Below, in pieces: positions 53,065 to 60,270 of a stretch of 64,000 nt of DNA. Origin of the DNA: Olsenella sp. An293 (GTDB taxonomy: Bacteria > Actinomycetota > Coriobacteriia > Coriobacteriales > Atopobiaceae); the NCBI RefSeq assembly GCF_002159495.1, contig NZ_NFIT01000006.1, positions 62,001 to 126,000 on the forward strand. Reading direction: 5' to 3'. A program made the position numbers and the translations under genes. Under the pieces are notes generated by a model. The model did not search any database, was not told the DNA's origin, and saw only the letters and a list, made by a program, of their open reading frames with translations. Each line of letters opens with the position of its first letter. The stretch's first letter is position 1.

Positions 53065-53697
53065 ATGATTCTCGCCTCGCAATCGCCGCGTCGACGCGAG
53101 CTGCTCTCAGAGACCGGCTTCGACCTCGACATCCGCCCCGCCGACATCGACGAGGCCCGCCTGCCTGGCGAGTCCCCCATGGAGCTCGTGGCGCGCCTCG
53201 CCGCCGAGAAGGCGGAGGCGGCCCGCGCCACGCTCGACGCCTCCCCCTCCGACGGGCTGCTCGTCGCCGCGGACACCATCGTCTGGATGGGCGACGAGGC
53301 CCTCGGCAAGCCGGAGGGCCCCGAGGACGCCGCCCGCATGCTCCGCGAGCTCTCGGGCAGGACCCATCACGTCTCGACGGGCGTCTGCGTGCTGAGCCTT
53401 GCCGAGGACGGTTCCGCAGCGGAGCGGGCGAGCTTCGTCGAGACCACCGACGTCACCTTCTGGGAGCTCACGGACGCCGAGATCGCCGCCTACGTGTCGA
53501 CCGGCGAGCCGCTCGACAAGGCGGGCGCCTACGGCATCCAGGGCGCCGGCAGGCTGCTCGTCGAGAGGATCGACGGTGACTACTCCAACGTGGTGGGGCT
53601 GCCGGTGGCGCGCCTCGTGCGCGAGGTAACCCGCCTCATGGGAGACGAGAAGGACTATGTGGCCGAGGCCATCAGGATGGGAGGACCCCTTGCCTAG
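53065..53697 (+). CDS. maf: Maf-family nucleotide pyrophosphatase
   Basis: Hydrolyses non-canonical or modified nucleoside triphosphates (dTTP/UTP or m7GTP types). The start at 53065 (MILASQSPRRRELLSETG) with GGAAGGA upstream gives 210 residues; the upstream in-frame codons come from the palindrome. Motifs: SQSPRRRELL, RPADIDEARLPGESP, AADTIVWMGDEALGKPE and the catalytic-aspartate AGAYGIQG (DKAGAYGIQGAG). Which nucleotide subclass applies is not clear. It overlaps the next gene's TTG start by eight bases. Confidence 0.94.
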   Translation: MILASQSPRRRELLSETGFDLDIRPADIDEARLPGESPMELVARLAAEKAEAARATLDASPSDGLLVAADTIVWMGDEALGKPEGPEDAARMLRELSGRTHHVSTGVCVLSLAEDGSAAERASFVETTDVTFWELTDAEIAAYVSTGEPLDKAGAYGIQGAGRLLVERIDGDYSNVVGLPVARLVREVTRLMGDEKDYVAEAIRMGGPLA

Positions 53698-54667
53698 CGA
53701 CAAGAGCATCGAGAGCGTCACGCAGATTCCCGGCATCTATGCCGCCCACGCGACCAACGGGGCGGCCGGCACCGGCTGCACCGTCATCTGCTGCCCGTCG
53801 GGCGCCACCGGCGGCGTCGACGTGCGCGGCGGTGCCCCCGCGACGCGCGAGACCGACCTCCTGCGCCCCGAGGAGACGGTCGACGTCCTCCATGCCGTCG
53901 TGCTCTCGGGTGGCAGCGCGTACGGCCTCGCAGCCGCCTGCGGGGTGGCCGAGGAGCTCGAGCGCCGTGGCGTGGGCCTCGACGTCGGCGTCGCCAAGGT
54001 GCCCATCGTCTCGGGCGCCTGCCTGTTCGACCTCGCCTGCGGATGCCCCTCCGTGCGCCCCACGGCCGAGGACGGCCGCGCCGCCTGCGTCGCGGCGCTC
54101 GACGGCGACGGTGCCCCGCTTGCACGCGGCAACGTCGGCGCCGGCGCGGGCTGCACCGTGGGCAAGCTCGCGGGCCCGGAGCGCGCCATGAAGTCGGGCC
54201 TCGGCGAGGACGTCGAGCGCGCCGGGGAGCTCGTCTGCGGCGCCGTCGCGGCAGTCAACGCCTGCGGCGACGTCCTGGACCCGGACACGGGCGAGAAGAT
54301 AGCGGGCGTCCGCACCCCGGACGGATCCGCGATCGCCGACACCGTCGAGGTCCTTCTCGGCGGCTACGCGAAGATGCCCCTCGCGCGCACCAACACCACC
54401 ATCTCCTGCGTGGTCACCAACGCCCGCCTCACCAAGGCTCAGGCCACCAAGGTCGCCCAGATGTCCGCAGACGCCTACGCCCACGCCATCTCCCCCACCC
54501 ACACCACCAACGACGGCGACACCGTCTTCGTGATGGCCACGGGCGAGGTGGAGGCCCCTGTGGACGTCGTGGGCGCGCTCGCAACGAGGGCACTTGGGCG
54601 CGCCATCGCGGACGGCGCCCACCAGGCCGTGGGAGCGTACGGCTACCCTGCCGCGGCTGACCTGTGA
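53690..54667 (+). CDS. P1 family (DmpA-like) peptidase
   Basis: A 325-residue N-terminal nucleophile hydrolase of family S58, likely an aminopeptidase that self-cleaves. The TTG at 53690 with GGAGGAC upstream is preferred. Family motifs: VVLSGGSAYGLAAACGVAEEL, GNVGAGAGCTVGKL, and the autocleavage region ARTNTTISCVVTNARLTKAQATKVA followed by PTHTTNDGDTVFVMATG. The invariant asparagine-threonine before the beta chain is present (NTT). It is co-translated with maf. There is no signal peptide. Confidence 0.9.
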   Translation: MPSDKSIESVTQIPGIYAAHATNGAAGTGCTVICCPSGATGGVDVRGGAPATRETDLLRPEETVDVLHAVVLSGGSAYGLAAACGVAEELERRGVGLDVGVAKVPIVSGACLFDLACGCPSVRPTAEDGRAACVAALDGDGAPLARGNVGAGAGCTVGKLAGPERAMKSGLGEDVERAGELVCGAVAAVNACGDVLDPDTGEKIAGVRTPDGSAIADTVEVLLGGYAKMPLARTNTTISCVVTNARLTKAQATKVAQMSADAYAHAISPTHTTNDGDTVFVMATGEVEAPVDVVGALATRALGRAIADGAHQAVGAYGYPAAADL

Positions 54668-54805
54668 GGTTGCGGCCCGGCGCCCTGCATCGAGCCCAGC
54701 AATGACCGTGCGTTACGTCCCACCAACTTATAACAACCAAGATTTGACCTGAAGCTTGGCCTGGGTTTCTAGCTCAACCTTGCGGTGGGAGACGGCCTCG
54801 AGAGC

Positions 54806-54882
54806 GATGCCCCGCTGCACTTCTCGTCAGGCGATTTCTGCGCGAAGCACAATGAGCCAGACGAGAAGCGCAGCGGGGCATC
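54806..54882. repeat. Long hairpin between convergent genes
   Basis: A 23-base arm (54806-54828, GATGCCCCGCTGCACTTCTC...) pairs with 54860-54882 with one mismatch; the loop is 31 bases and contains AGGCGATTTC, a decamer also found in the hairpin at 63474-63553. The 239-base gap (54668-54906) also holds an AT-richer stretch near 54715-54760 without a gene. It may end transcription from both sides, though no T run is present. Confidence 0.7.
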
Positions 54883-54906
54883 CCGGCGCGCGAAAGGTCA
54901 GACGAG

Positions 54907-55959
54907 CTAGTTGAACTTGACCAGCTTCTGGGCCGCGCGGTACCCGGCGAGCGTGAGGGCCTTGCCGACGGTGCCGGGGAGGTTGGTGGCGAGGCCCACG
55001 ACGCCGTGACGGGCGCGGCGGTACATGCGCCTGTCGTAGGCGCGCAGCTCGTCCCAGAGGCGCTGGAGCTCGTCCATCGCGTCCGGGCGGTCGCTCTTCT
55101 TGGAGAAGACCGAGCAGATGGCCATGATGATCGTGAAGTAGTTCATCATGTAGCTGCGCAGCTTCGCGGAGTCGATGTCGTCGTAGACGTGATAGGCGTG
55201 CATCATCACGCGCGCGACGCGCCAGTAGTGGTCCACGCGGCTCGTGAGGACCTTGTCGTTGACGGACTGGTCCTCGCGGCCGATGAAGTAGCGATAGACG
55301 TCCACGTCGAGGTAGTAGATGCTGCGGCACTTGGGGAACGGTACGTAGGCGTAGATGTTGTCCACGTAGAAGGTGTGCGGGGGCATCTCGAGGCCGCACT
55401 CGCGCAGGACGTCCACGCGGTACGTGAGCGCGTGCATGAGCAGGTACTGCCACATCATGAAGTGGCCGATGTTGTTCCAGGTGAAGACCTTGTCCACCGG
55501 CAGCACGTGGCGGTAGTCGACGACGTTGCGCGTGTCGTCCTCCACGTGCTCGTAGACGTAGTTGGTGATGACGAGGTCGACGTGCTCGCCGAGCCCGATG
55601 AAGTAGCGCAGCTTCTCGAGGAGGGCCCGCACGGCTTCGGCGTCCACCCAGTCGTCGGAGTCGACGTTTTTGAAGTAGACGCCGCTCGCGTTGGCCACGG
55701 CCTTCATGACGGCGGCGCCGTGGCCGCCATTTTCCTGGTGGATTGCCTTGATGATGGTGGGGTGGCGCTCGGCCCAGGCGTCGGCCTTGGCGGCCGTGTC
55801 GTCCTTCACGGAGCCGTCGTCCACGATGACGATCTCGACGTCCTCGGCGTAGCCCGTGCCCTCGAGGATGGACTCGATGCAGTGGTCCATGTAAGCGGAC
55901 GAGTTGTAGCAGGGAATGCCAAAGGTGATGGTCTTGGGGGTGCTGACGGTCTTGCTCAT
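54907..55959 (-). CDS. Family 2 glycosyltransferase
   Basis: A 350-residue GT-A fold enzyme, without membrane segments, transferring a sugar from a nucleotide donor. Motifs: ITFGIPCYNSSAYMDHCIESIL, IVIVDDGSVKDDTA, HQENGGHGAAVMKAV and the metal-binding VDSDDWVDAEAV. The C-terminal half (tyrosine-rich helices) is variable and does not reveal the acceptor. It is 64 bases downstream of UDP-galactopyranose mutase, so it may build a galactofuranose-containing surface glycan; that link is inferred from context only. Confidence 0.88.
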   Translation of the reverse strand: MSKTVSTPKTITFGIPCYNSSAYMDHCIESILEGTGYAEDVEIVIVDDGSVKDDTAAKADAWAERHPTIIKAIHQENGGHGAAVMKAVANASGVYFKNVDSDDWVDAEAVRALLEKLRYFIGLGEHVDLVITNYVYEHVEDDTRNVVDYRHVLPVDKVFTWNNIGHFMMWQYLLMHALTYRVDVLRECGLEMPPHTFYVDNIYAYVPFPKCRSIYYLDVDVYRYFIGREDQSVNDKVLTSRVDHYWRVARVMMHAYHVYDDIDSAKLRSYMMNYFTIIMAICSVFSKKSDRPDAMDELQRLWDELRAYDRRMYRRARHGVVGLATNLPGTVGKALTLAGYRAAQKLVKFN

Positions 55960-55987
55960 CTGGTTTCCTTCTGTGCCCGCGCATGAA

Positions 55988-56010
55988 GCGAGCCCCTCAT
56001 CGGGGCTCGC
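55988..56010 (-). terminator. Hairpin between glf and the glycosyltransferase gene
   Basis: GCGAGCCCC and GGGGCTCGC (nine pairs, five-base loop) form a strong stem; on the minus strand it is followed by TTCATG rather than a full T run. It may reduce read-through from glf into the glycosyltransferase, or protect the 3' end. Confidence 0.4.
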
Positions 56011-56023
56011 CTGAGGCGCATCC

Positions 56024-57226
56024 TTAGCTGTGCTGCGAGACGATCTCGTCGGAGAGCTCGAGCGCCGAGGCCACGACGCCGTCCATGTCGTAGTAGCGGT
56101 ACTCGGCGAGGCGCCCGACGCAGTGGAAGTTCACCACGCCGTCGACGCGCTCGCGATAGCGGCGGTACAGCTCGAGGTTCTCGTCCTCGAGGATCGCGTA
56201 GTACGGGGTCTCGCCGCTGCCGGGGGTGTAGGCCTTGGAGTACTCGCGCATGATCGTGGTCTTGCCGGGAACCACCTGCCCGGTCATGTTCTTGAACTCA
56301 GTGATGCGGGTGAAGTCCTCGCTCGTGGTGTAGTTGACCGTGGCGACGGGCTGGAAGCGGTCCTGGTCGAGCGTCTCGAACCGCATGTCGAGCGTGCGGT
56401 ACGGCAGGGCCCCCAGGTCAAGCCCAAACAGCTCGTCGAGCGGGCCGGTGTAGATGACCTCGCCGCCGTACGGGCGCCCGCAGACCGAGACGCTCATGTC
56501 GGAGACCTTGATGACGTCGCGCGCGTCGACGCCCAGGAAGACGGAGATGAGGTCGTGCTCGAGCATGTGCTCGAACATGACGGTGTAGCCCTCCGCGGGC
56601 ATGCCTTGGTAGGGGGCGCCCGGGAAGTAGCGGTCGTCGTCGCCCACGAAGACGGGGACGCGCCCGGTGATGGAGGGGTCGATCTGGTCGGGCGTCTGGC
56701 CCCACTGCTTCATCGTGTAGTGAAGGAAGACGTTCTCGAAGACGTAGTCGGCGACCTCGACGAGCTCGGGGTCGTTCTTCTCGCGCAGCTCCATGATCGG
56801 CACCTTCTTGTTCTCGCCGAAGGTGGCCACGAGCTTGCGGTAGAGGCGCTCGCCCTTCTCCTCCCCAAAGGCGAGGAGCAGCGAGCGGTGGTTGAAGGGC
56901 ACCGGCATCAGCGTGCCGTGGATGTTGGCGAGGACCTTGTGCTGATAGTTCGTCCACTCGGTGAAGCGCGAGAGGAACTGGTTCACGCGCTCGTTGGTCG
57001 TGTGGTAGATGTGCGGCCCGAACTTGTGGACGAGAATCCCGGCGTCATCGACGTAGTCGTAGGCGTTACCGGCGATGTGGTCGCGACGCTCAAGGATGCA
57101 CACCTTGAATCCGCACGACTCGGCGAGGCGGCGCGCGCAGACGGCGCCGGCATAGCCCGCTCCCACGACGATGGCGTCATAGCTATCGGGGTTGAACCCC
57201 GCGGGCAGACCGTTCTCGATTCCCAT
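56024..57226 (-). CDS. glf: UDP-galactopyranose mutase
   Basis: FAD enzyme that interconverts UDP-galactopyranose and UDP-galactofuranose, the donor for furanose-containing glycans. The 400-residue protein has the dinucleotide fold DAIVVGAGYAGAVCARRLAE, ILERRDHIAGNAYDY, HKFGPHIYHTTNERVNQFL, and the C-terminal YYDMDGVVASALELSDE FAD region. All conserved parts are present. It forms a minus-strand pair with the family 2 glycosyltransferase. The other components of a galactan pathway are not in the window. Confidence 0.96.
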   Translation of the reverse strand: MGIENGLPAGFNPDSYDAIVVGAGYAGAVCARRLAESCGFKVCILERRDHIAGNAYDYVDDAGILVHKFGPHIYHTTNERVNQFLSRFTEWTNYQHKVLANIHGTLMPVPFNHRSLLLAFGEEKGERLYRKLVATFGENKKVPIMELREKNDPELVEVADYVFENVFLHYTMKQWGQTPDQIDPSITGRVPVFVGDDDRYFPGAPYQGMPAEGYTVMFEHMLEHDLISVFLGVDARDVIKVSDMSVSVCGRPYGGEVIYTGPLDELFGLDLGALPYRTLDMRFETLDQDRFQPVATVNYTTSEDFTRITEFKNMTGQVVPGKTTIMREYSKAYTPGSGETPYYAILEDENLELYRRYRERVDGVVNFHCVGRLAEYRYYDMDGVVASALELSDEIVSQHS

Positions 57227-57328
57227 ACCTGTCCTCTCAGCGTTTCTGCTTGCGGCCGCCCGTGGGCGGCGGGGCGAGAAGAACCGTGCGCTCGCCCAAT
57301 CGTTCGATAGATTCTAGCACCTCGACCG

Positions 57329-57334
57329 TATAAT
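57329..57334 (+). promoter_or_regulatory. Consensus -10 hexamer ahead of pta
   Basis: TATAAT is a perfect -10, flanked by the short inverted pair GACC/GGTC; the -35 region is not consensus. The start site would be near 57341, leaving a leader of about 89 bases. Upstream at 57272-57297, GGGCGAG/CTCGCCC form a seven-pair stem whose loop contains AAGAAC. Confidence 0.5.
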
Positions 57335-57429
57335 GGTCCCGTGCCCGTCGCCAACACCGCCGATAAGCACAGTTCGCGGGACGAGCGCACGCTATCAAGG
57401 GCTTTTTGTGAAGAGTCGAAAGGGATGCC

Positions 57430-58425
57430 ATGAGTGACTTTCTCGCACGAATGAAGGCGGCCGCCAAGGCCTACAAGAAGACGATCGTCCTGCCCGAGGG
57501 CGAGGACCCGCGCACCATCGAGGCCGCCCGCACAATCGTGGCCGAGGACCTCGCCAACCTCGTCATCCTGGGCGATCCGGCCAAGATCGACGTCGAGGGC
57601 GTGACCATCATCGACCCGACCTCCCCCACCGCCCCCAAGCACGAGGCCTACGCCCAGAAGTTCGCCGAGCTGCGCGCCAAGAAGGGCGTGACCATCGAGC
57701 AGGCCCGCGCCCAGATGATGGACGCCACCTATTACGGCACCATGATGGTCAAGATGGGCGACGCCGACGGCCTGGTCTCGGGCGCCTGCCACTCCACCGC
57801 CAACACGCTGCGCCCGGCCCTCCAGATCCTCAAGACCGCCCCCGGCACCAAGCTCGTCTCGGCCTTCATGGTCATGTGCACCCAGACGCCGGAGTTCGGC
57901 GCCGACGGCACGCTCGTCTTCGCCGACTGCGGCCTCAACATCGACCCGACATCCGACGAGCTCTCCGAGATTGCCATCGCCTCCGCCAACTCCTTCGCCA
58001 CCTTCATGGACGACGTCGAGCCGCGCGTGGCCATGCTCTCCTACTCCACGATGGGCTCCGCCGGCGGCGACACCGCCAAGAAGGTCCAGGAGGCCACCGC
58101 GTTTGCCAAGGAGAAGGCGCCCGAGCTCGCAATCGACGGCGACCTGCAGCTCGACGCCGCCATCGTGCCCGAGGTCGCGGCCCTCAAGGCCCCCGAGAGC
58201 AAGGTCGCGGGCCACGCCAACGTGCTCGTGTTCCCCAACCTCGAGACCGGCAACATCGGCTACAAGCTCGTCCAGCGCTTCGGTCGCGCCGAGGCCTACG
58301 GCCCGATTCTCCAGGGCATCGCCAAGCCGGTGAACGACCTGTCCCGAGGCTGCTCCGCCGACGACATCGTGGGCGTCGTCGCCATCACCGCCGTACAGGC
58401 CCAGATGGCCGAGATGCACGCGTAG
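57430..58425 (+). CDS. pta: Phosphate acetyltransferase
   Basis: Interconverts acetyl-CoA and acetyl phosphate for acetate production and ATP formation in fermentation. The 331-residue short form contains only the catalytic domain: FLARMKAAAKAYKKTIVLPEGEDPRTIEAA, DATYYGTMMVKMGDADGLVSGACHSTANTLRPALQI and LPEV-like APELAIDGDLQLDAAIVPEVAALKAP, then AHANVLVFPNLETGNIGYKL-type text. There is no N-terminal DRTGG regulatory domain. ackA, its usual partner, is not adjacent in this window. A terminator follows. Confidence 0.96.
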   Translation: MSDFLARMKAAAKAYKKTIVLPEGEDPRTIEAARTIVAEDLANLVILGDPAKIDVEGVTIIDPTSPTAPKHEAYAQKFAELRAKKGVTIEQARAQMMDATYYGTMMVKMGDADGLVSGACHSTANTLRPALQILKTAPGTKLVSAFMVMCTQTPEFGADGTLVFADCGLNIDPTSDELSEIAIASANSFATFMDDVEPRVAMLSYSTMGSAGGDTAKKVQEATAFAKEKAPELAIDGDLQLDAAIVPEVAALKAPESKVAGHANVLVFPNLETGNIGYKLVQRFGRAEAYGPILQGIAKPVNDLSRGCSADDIVGVVAITAVQAQMAEMHA

Positions 58426-58450
58426 CAGAGGCCTTCCTCACGCAAACGGG

Positions 58451-58485
58451 GCCCCGGCGTCACCAGGCGTCGGGGCTCTCATTTT
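58451..58485 (+). terminator. Terminator after pta
   Basis: GCCCCGGCG pairs with CGTCGGGGC (one G-T pair) with an eight-base loop; TCTCATTTT follows at 58477-58485. Confidence 0.75.
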
Positions 58486-58602
58486 GAGGGTGTGTACGCT
58501 CACCTATCCAGTGCACTCGATAAAGTCGCAGCTCAGAGGCATTGACGAGAAGAACGTGCCGTCCGTGGGGCGTACATACCCTCGCCAGGAGCGAGGCGTC
58601 GG

Positions 58603-58811
58603 CTAGGCCTCCGCAAGCGCGGCCCGTGCGACCTCGAGCGCGGACTCGGCGCGGACGAGCCACTCCAGGTCCCAGTCGACCTCGCTCCACCGGCTGTCGA
58701 CCTCGATCCAGGTGCCCCGGTCTTCTGGCTCGAGGGCGTGCTCGGCGCACAGCCCACGAGAAGCAGGGACAGCGCGATCGCAAGGACGGGCGCAACCTTG
58801 ATCGTACACAC
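58603..58811 (-). pseudogene. Frameshifted small lipoprotein gene
   Basis: A GTG start at 58811 with GAGGAG five bases upstream begins MCTIKVAPVLAIALSLLLVGCAP, a complete lipoprotein signal peptide with lipobox LVGC. After about 33 codons the frame loses coding character. Reading one frame back from the GGGG tract at 58718-58715 gives TWIEVDSRWSEVDWDLEW through to a TAG at 58603 with high third-position GC. One extra G in that tract would restore a 69-residue lipoprotein. It may be a decayed gene or a sequencing error. It lies 27 bases after the membrane protein gene on the same strand. Confidence 0.55.
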
Positions 58812-58838
58812 GGCATCTCCTCACTGGGAAAGCGAACG

Positions 58839-59234
58839 TCAGCGCTGCGGCGGGAGCGGCGGGTCGTAGCTGGGTGCGTCGCGCGGCGGGTACGCAAGGT
58901 CGTTTGGCAGGCATATCAGCACGGTGAGCATCCAGTTCCACAGTTCGTAGGCCCCCACGTGCACGTCGGCGATGATGGCTATCAACGTGAGGACTCCCCA
59001 GACGATCACGAGGGCGAGGTAGGCGCCTCGCGCCGCACCCGCAAGCCGCAGCCCGTCATCACCGCGACGCGATCGCAGGAGGTCGATGACGAGAATTGCG
59101 ACGATCGCAAGGTAGCACGCAAAATAGAAGGGATAAGCGGCGCCTTCCCCATCCAGAAGTGCGCAGCACCAGAAGACGCACGTGAACACCGCGAGGCCCG
59201 CGAGCCTTAAGACCTGACCAAGAGACAGCCGCAT
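58839..59234 (-). CDS. Small membrane protein, unknown
   Basis: A 131-residue protein with three or four hydrophobic helices at about 9-28, 35-52, 73-90 and possibly 97-110, ending in a proline-rich cytoplasmic or outer tail (YPPRDAPSYDPPLPPQ). The ATG at 59234 is used; two GTG codons just upstream are alternatives and the ribosome site is weak. I recognise no family. It shares the strand with the frameshifted lipoprotein and the toxin-antitoxin remnants, in a patch without housekeeping genes. Confidence 0.5.
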   Translation of the reverse strand: MRLSLGQVLRLAGLAVFTCVFWCCALLDGEGAAYPFYFACYLAIVAILVIDLLRSRRGDDGLRLAGAARGAYLALVIVWGVLTLIAIIADVHVGAYELWNWMLTVLICLPNDLAYPPRDAPSYDPPLPPQR

Positions 59235-59282
59235 CACGACCACCCGCCTTGACCGCTCTGAGAACCATGTTCTTATCGGCGC

Positions 59283-59800
59283 TTATACCCCGTTCGCATC
59301 GCGACCAGCCGCATGCTCGAGCTCCTCGCGCGTGACGCCGCCCATCCCCGTCGGCCCCACCTCGGTCTCGTTGCGGACGGTCCAGCGCTCGTCTCCGACG
59401 TCTAGACCGCAGACGCAGTTGACGCCGTTCTCTAGGCAGAGCTGCTGCAGGTGCCGGTCGAGCGTGCACATCGTCGCCGCGTTGCGGCGCGCCAGCACGA
59501 AGTAGAAGACGTCGTAGGAGGAGTGACCGAGCCGCAGGGACTCGGAGAGCGCCTCCAGAGCGAGCTCCTTCATCGGGATGAGCTCGTCAACCAAGCGCCA
59601 AGCCTTGCCGAAGAGCGTGACTCCGGTGGCGGCATTGACGTACTGCCCGCGTACATACTTCTCGACGGCATGTGCCATTTCAGCGACGTAGAGCTCAGGG
59701 GCGATGACCTTCTCGCCCTCATAGGTCAAGTGCGAAGCGTATCGGCCTCGGGTCGCTCAAACACCAGGGAAATCGCAGCGCTAGAGTCCAAGACGAGCAT
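59283..59800 (-). pseudogene. Frameshifted PIN-domain toxin (VapC/FitB type)
   Basis: The gene starts at 59800 (MLVLDSSAAISLVFERPEADTLRT), where Asp5 is the first catalytic residue of a PIN ribonuclease. A TGA then stops it at 59728-59726. In the -1 frame the protein continues directly (LTYEGEKVIAPELYVAEMAHAVEKY ...) with the expected acidic residues in EMAHAVEKY, SSYDVFYFVLARR and LDRHLQQL, to 59283. One missing T explains the break. The start overlaps the antitoxin stop by 20 bases, as in fitAB and vapBC operons. Probably inactive unless the frameshift is an error. Confidence 0.7.
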
Positions 59801-60113
59801 CGCGCTCTCGCCTCCCCTCATGAATGATCTCGACGGGGTCGGGGAAGTCTTCGGGAATCTCCACGCGACCGAGCACGTCGTGGATCTCAGCGAAGATTGC
59901 CTTGCGCTTGGCGATGCGAGCCTGGCGCTCCTGCTCCTCGGTGAGGGCCCGGCGCTCGTAGCCCATCATCTGCGGCTCTCCGGGCACGAGCTGCAGGTGG
60001 CGCTCGATGGCCACCGTCGCCTCCTGCGCGAGGCTGCGGTGCTCGCTCTCCGCACGCCACTTGAGGGCGTCGTAGGTTCCCTGCGGGAGGTCCCTGATCT
60101 GCAGTGCCGGCAT
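59781..60113 (-). CDS. Ribbon-helix-helix antitoxin (FitA/VapB-like)
   Basis: A 110-residue protein beginning MPALQIRDLPQGTYDALKWRAE, the FitA-type ribbon-helix-helix pattern (beta strand LQIRDLP, then two helices with SEHRSLAQEATVAIERHL). The C-terminal half is charged and helical, probably the part that inhibits the PIN toxin. The ATG at 60113 has an AGGAG site. It is intact, whereas the toxin gene it overlaps is broken. It likely also represses its own promoter, as in related systems. Confidence 0.82.
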   Translation of the reverse strand: MPALQIRDLPQGTYDALKWRAESEHRSLAQEATVAIERHLQLVPGEPQMMGYERRALTEEQERQARIAKRKAIFAEIHDVLGRVEIPEDFPDPVEIIHEGRRERDARLGL

Positions 60114-60270
60114 GACCGCTCCTTTCTCGAACGATGCACTCTGCATGCGGTATACATCATTCGAATCCTTGTCAACGTGAGGAGGAATAGAGCCAGCCGT
60201 CTCGCGGCACACGAAGGCGGGGCCGAGATGAACCTCGACCCCGCCCAGCGGATCTATCTGTGGGGACACC

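Noticed and set aside
58603-58811. Programmed -1 frameshift in the lipoprotein gene
   Set aside because: No canonical X-XXY-YYZ slippery heptamer followed by a pseudoknot is visible; a simple one-base loss in GGGG is more economical.
58460-58897. 145-codon frame starting at ATG MPCVRS
   Set aside because: It is arginine-rich and has no family features; the GTG frame with a signal peptide has the better-spaced ribosome site.
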